A stretch of 64,000 nt of DNA from Hevea brasiliensis (Eukaryota > Streptophyta > Magnoliopsida > Malpighiales > Euphorbiaceae), in the NCBI RefSeq assembly GCF_030052815.1, contig NC_079498.1, positions 79,842,992-79,906,991 on the forward strand, given 5' to 3'. Made by a program: the position numbers and the translations under genes. The notes under the pieces are model-generated. The model did no database searches. It saw nothing but the letters and a program-made list of their open reading frames with translations, and was not told the origin of the DNA. Shown here piece by piece: positions 11,942-24,175 of this stretch. The stretch's first letter is position 1. Each line of letters begins with the position of its first letter.

Positions 11942-14715
11942 TGTAACACCCCTATGTTCGGTAGTGCGTTCTACTGTTCCAGTGACCAGTGTTGTCAGGA
12001 TAGCTAGAATGCCTAGAACTAAACTTAAATATGGATGAGGAGACATAAAATAATGAAATACAAGAAAAGAAAATACAAGAAAAACAAAGGAAAAATAATA
12101 GCAATGAAATGTAACCAAGTTAAACGAGCCGAGAACCCTAGCAATGGGTGACCGCACCGCAAAGTTGCTGCATGGACCGTTGACTAGCCCTGGACCGCGA
12201 AGAACCTTGGAAAATATTTTTAAGACTTAAATAGACATCTATTGAAGTATAAATATCATTAGAAATATCAAAGAAAAATTAATTAATTAGTACAAAGAAA
12301 AATAAGAAATCGAGAAAACGACAAAACTCGGTGTTACCGAAAAATAGGGAATACAACCCGAACAGGGGCATTGTGATCATTTGACACCCCGAGTTGTCTT
12401 TGACCTAAATGTCCATTAAAAATAAATGATATTACACTTGGAAAATGCCACGAAAAATTAAAATAGTGGTACAAAATCTAAATAGCAAAAGATAGGAGGA
12501 AAATGTGCAAATTATGGAAGTTTAACATAAAAAATGTTTTTAATCCTATTAGTGCTCCACTAACTCCACTAAAGTGGACCATTAAACATATTGTGGATAG
12601 CAGATCACTCATCTTCTTCAACCTCACTCACCTTGCCGAATTGAAAAAAAAAACTCTCAAAACCTCCATGGATGGCCAACCATGGCCAAAGCTTCCTAAC
12701 CTCCATGCAAGCATGAAGTAAGCCCCTTTTCCACTTGATTTCTTCACTAAAGTTGTTCTACACAACTTGGGCAGTAGATAGGCAGCAAAAAATTTAAGTT
12801 TTGGTGAGGTTTTGAAGAATTTCAAAAGTGGTAAGTATGTATTTTTTATTCTTGTTTCATTAAACCTTGAATGGATGTTATGGGTAGTTGATTTGTGGAA
12901 GAATTTTTGAAGTTTGATGTTTTAAGGGAGATGTACATTTTGGCAACCATGTAACCTCAATAAGAATAGTTTATTCTTGCATGTAAATAGTGGTTTGAAT
13001 GATGATTTAAATGGTTGATTGTATTGTACTTGAATTCCATGTGTAAGGTATGATTTGGAAGCTTAAAAAGTGAAAATGGCAATTGATGGGTATGTGTAAA
13101 TTTGTGGCAGCCTCATGAAGAAGATTGAAATGTTTGAGTTCATGAAATTTTGTTGAATTATTTTGTCATTGATGGCAGCATGTGTATATGAATAATTGGT
13201 TGAATTTGGATATGTGTATAGTGATTTGAATTTGGTCATGTAAATGAGGTGCATTCATGTGTTTAATTGTTGTAATTGGACTTGGAAAATTCTGGGTTAT
13301 AGTGTGCATATTGAGAATGGTTATAAGCTGCCAAAATGACAAAAAATGAGTTGCTAAATGTGTTAATGTTATGGTACAAACCAGAATTGGCATGGAAGAG
13401 TGACTTGTAAGCATAGGATGTGTAATTGGTAAAGGGGTGAACAATGTACAATAGGGCAGTGTATGTTTTGGCTTAGAACCTTAAGTGTGTGGCTCTAATT
13501 GGTATGATACCAATTGGAGGTGAAAGTAGGCACAAAATGTGCCAACTTTCATGAAGGAAGCTTACCAAAATTCTGCCCAGAAGATGACTTGAAAAATGAC
13601 CAAATCCGGATTAGTGCTTTGAAAGCCTGAAAATTGACCATTTGGGCAGTAGTTAGTATTTTGACCATAACTCACTCAAAACAAGTCCAATTGACCTGAA
13701 ATTTTTACCATGAATAGTTGAGACATATATCTACAACTCTTATGAAGACACTAACACCCAGAAATGACCATAAGCAAGTAAAATAGCTTGCACAAGTTTA
13801 GGTCCAAAAACTAGCCGAACCAAAAGCGACCTAAAAATGACCTAAAGCTACCATTTTGGTACATTCTGTCCAGCATTGGTAGATTGACCATAACTTGGTC
13901 TACACAACTCAGAATGACCTGAAATTTTGCCCTGCTTGCAATAAGACATAGACCTACAAGTTTGTAGTTTGGACCGAAACCCGAAAACCGAGGGAACTAG
14001 GTCAAATTAGTATACCGAAATTCGATAAATTGCAATAAAATGCAATATACTTGAAAATGAATTTGGTAACATGTACCAACACTAAAAGGCTATTAAATGT
14101 GACATATTGGTAACATTAGAATTGACTTACTTAGAGTGCATCAAGAGTCAATATTATAGGTTGACTAATGAAATGAATTGAAGGGAATAGTACCAAGAAA
14201 ATTTAAATATTGGATTTTATTGTTAGAAACAAATTCATTGAGTACTGAAACACTTTAAATTGAGTGTTTCAGTTAAAAAAGATATTGAGAAGCATAAAGA
14301 ATACTAAGTCAGGGCCAAGAGGCATATATCAGAGGTTTGTGCATAATAGTTATTTCTTTTGAATTTTTCAATTGAAATAAATTATGATTATTTGTATGTT
14401 ATTGTTTTAAATTGTGTTTGTGCACCATAATTTCGATTTCTTATTTCTACTTAAAAATTTATTTGAACATTATAGTTTTAAATTGTGTCTGTGCAAAATA
14501 CTTTTTATATTCACTGCTTTTACTAGAAAATTTATTTGGAGAAATGAGTTATGAATAATTTTTTATTGTTTTGGCTTTAAGAATCTTATTTGGAAATAAT
14601 TGTGTTGCCTACTTTGTAAATGGAAATTTTGAGATAAAATGTGATTTGGGAATTGTATGAAATATTATGATTTAGAATTGTTTTGATTCACACTTGGCAT
14701 GACACTGTTATTATA

Positions 14716-14803
14716 TTCCTCCCTCTTTGACTTATCAGTCTGGGGTGAGTGTGATTATGTTCCTCCCTCTTTGACTTGTCAGTCTGAGGTGAGTGTGGAT
14801 GAG
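14716..14803 (+). repeat. Two-copy tandem repeat, ~44-bp unit, in LTR 3
   Basis: Two adjacent copies of a unit beginning TTCCTCCCTCTTTGAC and ending near GTGAGTGTG, differing at a few bases. The same motif occurs once in related LTRs (around 2790-2840 and 62250-62290 in altered form), so the duplication is local to this copy. Confidence 0.85.
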
Positions 14804-14913
14804 TACTCATTATTTAGCTAGCTTCCTCCCTCATTGATTTCGATTATTGGGGTGAGTGTGCCTTGTCGTGATGTTCACACAGCATGTTTGGAAAATTTGT
14901 GTCATGGCCTAAA

Positions 14914-15148
14914 TTGTGTTATGGATTGGCAACACTGTGTTATTCAATTATTTGATCAAATTGTGTTATTGATTGGCAAAACTGTATTATTCAGTTATTT
15001 GATCAAATTGTGTTATTGATTGGCAAAACTGTATTATTCAGTTATTTGATCAAATGGTGTTATTGATTGGCAAAACTATATTATTCAATTATTTGATCAA
15101 ATGGTGTTATTGATTAGCAAAATTGTGTTATTCAATTGTTTGATCAAA
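14914..15148 (+). repeat. Five-copy 47-bp tandem repeat in LTR 3
   Basis: Exactly five units of 47 bp (235 bp), each starting TTGTGTTATTGATTGGCAA or a close variant and ending TTTGATCAAA. Units two and three are identical; the outer units diverge slightly. Sister LTRs have a single unit, so this expansion explains part of this LTR's greater length. Confidence 0.92.
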
Positions 15149-15927
15149 TTTGTGTTATATGAACTTTGTAAATTGTGAAATGGAATTGTGAATTATTTAA
15201 TTTGTGAATTGTCAATAAAAGAATTATATATCGCATTTCAAATTGTTATTGTGCACCACTGAGTAAATTTTACTCAGCGATAGCTTTTCATTGCTGTCGC
15301 AGGTAGACAGACTGACAGGGCAGCAGACTAGGCTGCTAATGCTATATTGAGAGTTCATCGGGTATATTGAGTATACCATATTTTACATTTTGTATTGTAA
15401 TGTATGTTCACTGTATGTATAAAATGTTCTTGGTTTTGAGCAGTTGTAAATTAAAATTGTACATTAAAGTTGTAAACTAAATTTGTAAATTATTTTGGTT
15501 TGTAAATATTGTGATATATTTCTTTTATCTCAGCTTTTGAAAACACCGAAAAATTATTATGGATTGGATAGACAAATGTTGAGAAACTTATTGTGTTGAT
15601 TTGGATGTTGGAGTTTGAGATTGAGAAATATATTTGAAGTGCTTTTTACAGGTTTTTGAAGAACTGTTTTATTCAAAATACAGATGACACTCTGCCAAAA
15701 TTTTTTTCAGAAATTATTAATTCTTCAAATGTGTTAGCTATTTCACTTCAGTAAAAGAAACTTTTTAACACCTGTAATAGTGCTCACCAGTGTAAAAAGA
15801 AGTAAGAAAAGGTTTAAAATCCCTTGTAGTGTATTTAATGGGTTATCAGTAGGCGAAGTTTGATTATTCATTAGGTATACTACAGGATCATGTTATGCCT
15901 TACAGAGGGGTAGGGTGTGACAAACCA

Positions 15928-16139
15928 GACTTGACATATACAGAAGAACCTATACAAATCCTAGCTCGGGAAGTGAAGGAATTGAGAAATAAACAAATTC
16001 CACTAGTGAAAGTGCTTTGGAGGCACCACAATACTGAAGAGGCAACTTGGGAAAGTGAAGAGACGATGAGGCAACAATTCCCTCAACTGTTTGCATCAGG
16101 TAAATTTCGAGGACGAAATTTTTATTATAGGGGAGGAGT
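15928..16139 (+). pseudogene. H1 chromodomain, pol C-terminus and polypurine tract
   Basis: Continues integrase in register after LTR 3. The chromodomain-type motif reads LAREVKELRNK, then IPLVKVLWRHH, then EEATWE and MRQQFPQLF, which is the diagnostic C-terminal module of plant chromoviruses. The conserved FRGRNFYY end (GGACGAAATTT) follows. The purine tract ATAGGGGAGGAGT (16127-16139) directly abuts the LTR and would prime plus-strand synthesis. Chromodomains direct integration to marked chromatin in this group. Confidence 0.88.
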
Positions 16140-19100
16140 TGTAACATCCTCACTTTAGCTAGTCTGTACAGTCTACTGTTCTGGTGACCAATATCAGTTC
16201 GGGCAGCTAGAATGTTTGAAATTATAATTAGACTAAAGTGGAGAGTTATAAAGAAACCAAATAATGCTCATAAAAATCAAGGAAAAATTTATAGGAAAGA
16301 AATACACTAAGGTTAAACGAGCCGAAACCCCAGGGATGAGTAACCCGAAAGGGAAGTGACGATGAAGGTCGTTAGCAACCCGAGACCTGGGAAAAACTTC
16401 ATGAAATAATTTTTGGGACCTCAGGGAAGGATTATTGAGGTTCCAATGACAATAAAATATTAAGAAAACACAAGAAAAATTTAATCAATCGGTACACACA
16501 ATTTTGGCTCGTTAAGCCAAACGGAGGGCATTTTAATCATTTCATCTTTAGAAATGATTTTTGACCAACTTGTCCATTTATGTAAGTGAATTATATGACA
16601 TAAAATATGAACAAATATTGATAAAAAAATTATTTAAAAATGAATAGGCAATGAAAGAAAAGAAAATGAAAATTATGGGATTTATTACTTCATGCTTATG
16701 TAAGCATGAGGTAATTAAAAATGCTATGGCCAATCAAATTAAAGCAAGAAAATTATAATACATTAAAAATAGAAAAAAGAGGGCAGAAAATCTGGATCAA
16801 ACCAGCAGCCTCTCCCTTCTTCAAAACATCACTTATGCTCTCCTCCCTCACTCCTCCATTAACAAGCTCCCAAACCTTCATTTTCCCTAGCTTTCTTTCA
16901 ACAAAAACCCTAAGTGTCAACATAAAACCTTGATATTTCAGCTTGGTGAAGCTTTTGGGAGCAAAAGGAAGAGTAAAAGAAGAGTTCTTACTAGCTTGAG
17001 ATTAGCTCTATTAAAGGTTAGTGACTTAAACTTGTTTTTCTCTTTAAATTCATGTTAAAGGAGTATGATTGAGTGCAAAATTACAAAGAAATTTAATAAA
17101 TAACATGTGTATGCCCATCCCACATTTTTGGCAGCCTTGGATGTGGTAATGTTTTGAGGATTTCATGAACTAAAAATTGTAGTATGGCTGCCTTAACATT
17201 GGTCTCTTAAGTGAAATGGTGAAATGCAAGTTAAATGCATGATTTGAGATGTTAGGGTTAGGGTTTGGGTATGAAATGGAGCCTTTGATCATGTAATGGT
17301 GAAAGTAAGTTTTAATGGTCAATTAGTGACCATTTGGTTATGTGTAAACAAGAGTGGGAATTAAGGTTAGTGTGGCTGCCCTTGGTGACCTGCAGGACTG
17401 GGCATGAGTCCAGTAGGTTTGGGCAGCAATAACTAGAGTTGTAGAGGTTCAATTGGGGCAAGGAAAATTGGACATGAAACTAGACACATAATGGCACAAC
17501 TGTGGTGAAGAAACTATGCCCAGAAAACCAAACCAAGTTGACCTAAAGATTACCCTAATCTGCGTGACCTGCATTCTGCCTGGGCAAAATGACCAAATGA
17601 ACAGTGTTTAGTCATTTGGCCATACCTCAGTGTAGAGAGGTCCAATTGACCTAAAATTTTACCAAAAACAAGCTGAGATATAGACCTACAACTTTTATGA
17701 AGAAATATAACCAAAATTATGACCATAACATATTCAAAAAGTGACCTGCAGTCACTGCTCAAAATACTGTAGATTTGGTCAGTCCAGAAAATCTGGAAAA
17801 TTTGTAATCCGGCCAGTTGTTGTTTTTGGGCCATAACTTGAGTTACAAAACTCCAAATGGAGTGATTCAAAAAAGGAAATGTAACTAGACAAAATAAGAA
17901 ACAACTTTCATGTTGACCATTTTTCCAAATTCCCACTGCAAGAATGACTAATGGAACAGTAAACACAAAGTTTGAAATCTGAAAATTTTGAACAATTAAC
18001 ATTAAGCTTAGAAATGGTATTGGCAACCAATACCAACAATTTTAGAATGCAAAATGTGGTATGTTGGGAGTATTAAAACCAATGTACCTATTGTCCATGT
18101 AAAAGTCAACATTTTGTTGACTAATGAATTGAATAGTAACACCAAAACTTGAATTTCAAGAATTGTGAAACTTAATAGTGTAATATGCCCTAGTACACCT
18201 AGCAAGATTGGTTTGGATAGGTTGGCATGCCAATAGGGTTCTGTTAGCAGTACTGCATATAGCTTCATGCCATTCTGTGTTTTATGGCCTCACTTGCCAT
18301 TCTGTGACATAATAGCCTTTGGCTATGTTGATTGAGTTGTTATACTTGGGTTTTATCCCTTATAATTATTACAGCTTAGTAGCTGTTCTGTTGCATACCA
18401 GAAGACACAATGTGACTGATGGTGTGATGGTCCGAGGTATTTAGTACCCAGTGCTAGTTTACCCGTTTATCCAGTCCAGTCAACTAGTATGGGTTACTCG
18501 GGCAATGATAATAAATCTTACCAAATTTTAATCAAATAATACTACAATAAATATCAAAAATTAAGTCTACCAAAAATATAAACATACATTCTGCATATTT
18601 ATTTTATTTTAGTTATTTTATTTTATATTGTCACCACTAAGCAGAATTGCTTAGCGCATCACTTTTGCCATGCGCAGGTACTGGAGACATAGCTGGGGAG
18701 TCCAGCAGACCTCATACAGGGTGAGCTTTCAGATCTGCACACGAAGTCCAGAGTCACCTCACATTTCCAGTGCATTTGGTAGGACATTAGGCCACTTTTG
18801 GTGTTTTGGTATTTCGTATTTTGTAAACTTCTGTAATGTATATTATAAACTCATGTAATTATGTTTTTGATGTAATTATCTATGAACTATGTTCAGTAAT
18901 AAATGTGAGCATTTCTCATTGAATTGAGTGTGATATGAAATGAATTGAATTTTGAGATACTGAAGTCATTTGAGAAATTATTGAGAATATATTGGTGGTT
19001 AACTGAGAATGATGTGATGATTTTATTGGAAGTGTTTTTAACAGATTCAAAAGAACTATTTTTCCAATTTACAGCCAGCACTCTACCGGATTTTCTATAA

Positions 19101-19241
19101 AATTTGCGAAAAATTCAGATTAATAAAAAATTGTAAATAAATAAGTAAAAAGGGTAAATTGAATTGAAATATGATTTGGTGCTCCAGCGCACTGTGTGGC
19201 ATATCTTGCTCGGCTACACTGTAGACGGGTAAGGGGTGTCA
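16140..19241 (+). mobile_element. H1 3' LTR (3102 bp)
   Basis: Begins TGTAACATCC directly after the polypurine tract and ends GGGGTGTCA. It is the most divergent giant LTR here but keeps the architecture: degenerate 5S-like block (16313-16359), donor AAAG|GTTAGT (GT at 17017, 877 bp in) and the double hairpin at 18637-18677 with substituted stems (CTAAGC/GCTTAG and GCGCAT/ATGCGC). The flank at 19242 matches the interior of LTR 1 (position ~2230), marking H1's insertion point in H2. Confidence 0.88.
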
Positions 19242-20743
19242 TAATAGTGTAGTGAATAGTAACTCCAAAATACAAATTTTAAAGAATGTCAAGTTTAGCA
19301 TATTAAAGCTAGGTAAAAGTAAATTTGAAATTATTTTTGGATTTATGATAAGTTATGATATTGAAATACTGTGAAACTGTGTGTTTCAGTGGAAAAGAAT
19401 ACCGGGAAAGAACCCGAGGGATCGAGTCAAGGCCAAGAGGCGACTCGTATAAGGTTTGTGCACAACATGGAATTTCTGTAAATTTTTTTCTGCACATTGT
19501 TTTGAATGAATTGAAATATTACATTGTGACACCATTGTCTTGAAATGTTTATTATACTTTGATTTAAATTGTTGAAAGGTTACTTGTTTGTGTTTGAAGT
19601 GGCAATAAATATTTAGTAAATTGTTAAGATAGTTTTGAAACCACAGTGTCATGACTATATATTTGAATACCTCACTAGCATGACTAGTGGGGGAAATCAG
19701 TTTCGAATTTTGATTCCTTTTTTGGTTGAAGTGTTAAGGTGTGTGCCAGTAGAAGAAGAAAAAGAATGGGTTCCCATATATTTGAGCTAGCTAGCCTTGT
19801 GATGTGACTTCCCATAAGCCCCTGGCCATTGAGATTAATATGTTTTGAATGGCATGATATAACTGTGTATTTTTATGAAATTTGTTTTGAAACTTTCGAA
19901 ATGAAATTGTTTGGATTAAAATTTTATAAGTCATATTTTGAATTTATATCTCATGTTCAGTTTAATTTTTGAATAAATATGATTTAAATTCTACATAAAT
20001 ATTATTTTGGCATGTTGTGCACCACTGAGTCATAGTACTCAGCGATGGCTGTTATTGCTATCGCAGATATAGATACTAGAGGAGCAGTAGAGTGAGCTGC
20101 TAAGGATTGTGGAGCCACCTTCCCTGAAGTTTATCAGGTATATTTTATACCCTGATTGTAAAAATTATTTTGATGTATGTAATGTATGTAAATGTAGGAA
20201 GTGGTCATGAGCAGTTGTATAAAGCTTGTAATAAATTTTAGTTTGGATTTTTCTTAATGTAAATTTTTGTAATGATGTATATAAATTGTTTTATCTTTAA
20301 TTACATATGAATGGAAGTATTTTGTTTTAATTTGAATGAAATTAATTAGTAGTATTTTGATGATGTTGAAGTTTGGAATTTGAGAAATAATGTTGAAATT
20401 GGTTGGGATGGATGTTGAATTGATGAAGTTGTTGAGATAAATCATTGGAAATGCTTTTTACAGGTATTTGAAGAACAGTTTTCTCAAAATACAGACGGCA
20501 CTCTGCCGAAATTTTTATAAAATTTGCAGAAAAATAAAATGGGATAAAAATCTTAACTAGTTTTTAAACTCTAATTAAATATTTTAATACCTATTAGAAA
20601 ATGCTCACCACTTATAAAAAGTAAGAAAATAATTTTAAAATCCCTTGTAGGGTACTTAATGAGTTATCGATAGGTGAAGTTCGGTAGTTCATTAGGTATT
20701 CTATGGGATCATGTTATACGTTACAGAGGGGTAAGGTGTGACA
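19242..20743 (+). mobile_element. H2 5' LTR, 3' part only
   Basis: Starts in mid-LTR with sequence matching 2228 onward of solo LTR 1 and ends GGTGTGACA at 20743. The left part must lie upstream of H1, outside the window. It contains the double hairpin (20025-20064, stem variants GCGATGGC/GCTATCGC), the GGTATA/TATACC hairpin near 20137 and TGAGCAGTTGTA (20208-20219). The 3' terminal segment matches those of the LTRs at 43096 and 59391. Confidence 0.87.
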
Positions 20744-20751
20744 TGTTTTAG

Positions 20752-20763
20752 TGGTATAAGGGC
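20752..20763 (+). promoter_or_regulatory. H2 primer-binding site, initiator tRNA-Met type, mutated
   Basis: TGGTATAAGGGC, eight bases after the LTR, differs at two positions from TGGTATCAGAGC, which is intact in H3 and H4. It would bind the 3' end of initiator tRNA-Met to prime minus-strand synthesis; the mutations suggest decay. Confidence 0.85.
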
Positions 20764-20931
20764 AAATTTTTAAAGTACGTTTTAACTTGTGAATTTGTGT
20801 CTTTTCTTTGTTAAGTACAACTGCTCAATGTCCTTATTTGTTACATACAGTGCATTACATCATAAATATGAACTAACGGAGGGAAATCTCCTTGTGTTAT
20901 TTGTTTAGGAGATATCCTACTCCAGATTGAA
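20764..20931 (+). promoter_or_regulatory. H2 gag leader with conserved splice-acceptor-like site
   Basis: Contains GTACAACTGCTCA (20815-20827), the reverse complement of a conserved LTR motif (20208-20219). It then has a T-rich stretch ending TTTGTTTAG (AG at 20907-20908), 23 nt before the gag ATG at 20932. H3 and H4 carry a matching acceptor (TTGTGTTGGTTGTNCAG) at the equivalent place. Together with the LTR donors this suggests a leader intron. Confidence 0.65.
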
Positions 20932-22170
20932 ATGGAAGAAGGGGATCACTCAGTTGAGCAATCTATTAAAGCTTAGGCACAAGGGGAAGCCCCAGCTCTA
21001 TAGAATGTCAGTGGGTCAGTGGCACTAGCCCCATAAATGCCGCAGTTTCCTGCACAGTTCGCACAGCAGATGGCTGCGATGTTCCAATAAATGGCTGGGG
21101 GTATGCCTGCTCAAGCTCCACCCCAGATTTCTGTGGTGCAACCTCAAGCTCCAGTCAGACAGTATGACAAGCTGTTGAAGTATGGGGCTACGAAATTTAA
21201 GGGTACAGTAGACCCTTTAGAGGCAGAGCAGTGGCTAGAAAGGATGGATCGAGTGTTCAAGAAGCTGCACTGCCCTGATGAGCTGAAATTTGAACACTCA
21301 GTATCGCTACTACAAGGGGATGCTTATGATTGGTGGAAGACCATCCCCCACAGCTTAGCTGAACCACCAGTACTGACCTGGGATGACTTCATCAGAGAGT
21401 TCAGGCAGAAATACGTCCCAGATGCATATGTTGATCAGAAACTATAAGAATTTTTGAGTTTGAAGCAAGGTAACTGAACAGTGGCAGAATATGAGAAGGA
21501 GTTCTCCCGCTAAGCCACTATACCGGGAGCCTTCTTTCTACCAGCAAGGAAAGGTGCAAGAGATTTGAGACGGGTTTGAAGCCCAGCCTACGGATGCAAG
21601 TAGTGGGATTCAGACATAGTAACTTCTATGAGCTCATCTCTCAGGCACTTGAGTTGGAAAGAATTGAATTAGAAGTGACCCCAGCAAAAGAAAAATCAGA
21701 GAAAACTGAAAAATCAGAGAAAGACAAGGGGGAAAAGTCAATAGAGCAAAGTCCTAGTGGTACTTCTAGAAAGAAGAAGAAATTTGGGGGACCTAACAGA
21801 GGTCGAGGTGGAAGGTTTGGAAGGTGCTGATTCTCTGGATAGAGACCCCCTAGGTCTAGTCAGCAGTCGAGCAAGGGTTCACAACCTCCCCGCCCCTGTG
21901 AGACTTGTGGCAAGATTCATGGGGGAGAATGCTATTGGGCAACAGGAGCCTATTTTAACTATGGAGGCAAGGGCCATCTTGCTAAAGACTGCACTAGTGC
22001 TCCTAGATTCGGTCCAGCTCCTACTACTGCAAAAGTATCTGTTCAGAGTCCTGCTATCAGAGGTTCACACTCGGTTAGCAGAGGAAGAGGCAAAGGTAGA
22101 GGCAATGCTTTGGGCATTCAGGGTACTGTTGGTCAGTCAGCATAAGGAAGTGCTTTAGCCAGGGTTTATA
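20932..22170 (+). pseudogene. H2 gag
   Basis: Start ATG at 20932 (MEEGDHSV). A PQAP-rich linker leads to the capsid-like domain with YDKLLKYGATKFKG, EAEQWLERMD, LLQGDAYDWW and TWDDFIREFRQKYVP. The nucleocapsid keeps a first CETCGKIH cluster, but the main knuckle has lost both leading cysteines (FNYGGKGHLAKDC where CYNC is expected). Several stops (for example after SIKA, at ~21446 and near ~21515) and a frame change around 21760-21900 disable it. Confidence 0.87.
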
Positions 22171-22189
22171 CGATGAGACAGTGAGAAGA

Positions 22190-24175
22190 GACTGAAACTT
22201 CTGACATTGTGGCCGATACATTCTCTATCTCTGATCAAGAAGTATTTGTGTTGTTTGATCCGAGTTCAACCTACTCGTATGTTAGTGCTAGCATAGTCAG
22301 CTCACTTACTGTTCCGTGTGTCCAAATGGGTTTTGAAGTGCTAGTAACTAGTCCGTTAGGACAAGAGGTTTGGGTCAACAGAATCTATAGAGACTGTCCT
22401 TTGGTGATCCAAGGATATGTTTTTCTGTCAGATTTGATTGAAATGCCCTTCAGAGATTATGATATTATCTAGGGCATGGATTGGTTAGCCAGGCATCACG
22501 CGATGATTGACTGTAGACTGAAGACAGTCACTTTTGATCTCCCTCTGTACGGTGATGTGGTAATACATGGGGAGAGGCATTTACTACCATCAAATATCAT
22601 TTCGGCTGCACTACCTAGAAGGATGATCAGAAAGGGGTGTGAAGCATACTTGGCACATGTGATAGACACCCAAGTGGGGAGTCCAGCATTGAGGGATATC
22701 CCTACGGTATATGACTTTCCGGATATGTTTCCTGATGAATTGCCAGGATTACCTCTAGAAAGAGAAGTGCAGTTTGAGATTGATGTTATGCCTGGTGTGG
22801 ACCCAATCTCTATAACACCATACAGAATGGCACCAGCAGAATTGAAAGAGTTGAAAGTGCAGTTGCAAGAGCTGCTTGACAAGGGCTTTATCTGCCCTAG
22901 TGTGTCACCTTGGGGAGCGCTAGTGTTGTTTGTCAAGAAGAAAGATAGCACTCTCCGTTTATGTATTAACTATCGGTAGTTGAATAAGGTGACAATAAAG
23001 AATAGATATCCATTGCCCTGCATTGATGACTTGTTTGATCAGCTAAGAGGTGCAACTGTGTTCTCCAAAATTGACCTGAGATCAAGTTATTATTAGTTGA
23101 AAGTACAAGAGCAGAGTATTCCTAAAACTGCCTTTAGAACCCGCTATGTCCATTGTGAGTTCTTGGTTATGCCATTCGGGTTAACTAATGCTCCTACTGC
23201 TTTTATGGATCTGATGAACACTATCTTCAGACCATACCTCGACCAGTTTGTTGTGGTATTCATAGATGATATATTGGTTTATTCGAGGAGTGCAAAAGAG
23301 CATGATAGACATCTACGAATGGTACTGCAGACTTTGAAGGAGAAACAGCTATACGCCAAATTGTCAAAGTGTGAATTTTGGCTGAAGGAAATATCCTTCT
23401 TGGGGCACGTAGTATCAGTAGAGGGCATTAAGGTAGATCCAAGTAAGATAGAAGCTGTCCTTAATTGGAGGCCACCCATAAATATCATGAAGATTCACAG
23501 TTTTCTAGGTTTAGCTAGATACTACCGTCGATTTGTGAAGGGATTCTCCATGTTGGCATCTCCATTAACTAAGCTACTTCGAAAAGATGTGAAATTTCAA
23601 TGGACGGACAAATGTCAACAGAGTTTTGATGAATTGAAGAGATGTTTGACTGAAGCTCCAGTCCTGACTTTACCTACTCTGGGTAAAGAATATATAGTTT
23701 ATAGTGATGCTTCTCATAATGGGTTAGGCTGTGTATTGATGCAAGATCGAAATGTCATTGCCTATGCATCACACCAGCTGAAACCGCATGAGAGGAATTA
23801 TCCAACACATGATTTGGAGCTTGCAGCTATTATATTTGCTCTTAAGATCTGGAGACACTAGTTGTATGGGGAGAAGTGCTACATCTACACAGATCATAAG
23901 AGTTTGAAGTATTTGGGCACCCAGAAAGAGTTGAATTTGAGACAGAGGAGATGGTTAGAATTGATAAAAGACTATGATTGTCTGATCGACTATCAGCCAG
24001 GGAAAGCTAATGTGGTGGCCGACACCTTAAGTCGCAAGACTATGGCAAGTCTTAGAGTTTCTCCTTTGTCTATGGTACATGAGTTGAGATCATTACATGC
24101 CAGCGTAGAGATTAATGATGAAGGGCAGACAGCAGTTGCATGGCATGTACAGCCAGTGTTGATTGATCAGACAAT
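22190..24175 (+). pseudogene. H2 pol: protease, RT and RNase H, truncated before integrase
   Basis: The protease active site reads LFDPSSTYSY: the glycine of the D-x-G signature is serine. A stop interrupts the ILGMDWL region (~22471). RT has LDKGFICPSVSPWG, FVKKKDSTLRLCINYR, then stops at ~22977 and ~23095, and the catalytic FIDDILV (~23260-23280) intact. RNase H has [15 protein letters not shown], a stop at 23859-23861 and [11 protein letters not shown]. The chain ends at VLIDQ where an antisense LTR fragment replaces the expected integrase. Close homologue of H4 pol. Confidence 0.92.

Larger units (their letters stand above)
11942..15922 (+). mobile_element. Solo giant LTR 3 (3981 bp) inserted in H1 chromodomain linker
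   Basis: TGTAACACCCC to GGTGTGACA, flanked by AACCG (11937-11941) and AACCA (15923-15927), a 5-bp duplication with one mismatch. It carries a 5S-like block (12119-12165), splice donor AGTG|GTAAGT (GT at 12831, 889 bp in), the CCAATTGG inverted repeat near 13497, tandem repeats 14716-14803 and 14914-15148, the double hairpin 15253-15304 and the TTGAGCAGTTGTA motif near 15436. Same subfamily as solo LTR 2. No internal domain. Confidence 0.91.
1..19241 (+). mobile_element. H1: decayed Tekay-like chromovirus (Ty3/gypsy), 5' end outside window, split by three solo LTRs
   Basis: Reading across the insertions gives the order gag, CCHC knuckle, protease, RT, RNase H, integrase, chromodomain, polypurine tract, 3' LTR, which is the Ty3/gypsy order with a chromovirus C-terminus. 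The coding sequence resumes in register after removal of each inserted LTR plus one 5-bp duplication (at 244/4041, 4392/8029 and 11941/15928). The element carries several stops and two frameshifts. The sequence right of its 3' LTR matches the interior of another giant LTR, so H1 itself was inserted into the 5' LTR of H2. The 5' LTR, leader and start of gag lie left of the window. Confidence 0.9.

Noticed and set aside
14914..15148. CRISPR-like array
   Set aside because: The units are contiguous without unique spacers, inside a plant LTR; an ordinary tandem repeat.
17550..18268. 158- and 86-codon antisense frames in the H1 3' LTR
   Set aside because: Hydrophobic composition comes from AT-rich repeats; no start context or domain, and sister LTRs do not preserve the frame.
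21757..22158. 133-codon frame in H2 gag
   Set aside because: Wrong frame; the neighbouring frame carries CETCGKIH and the knuckle remnant.
22496..22951. 151-codon antisense frame
   Set aside because: Exact shadow of H2 protease/RT.
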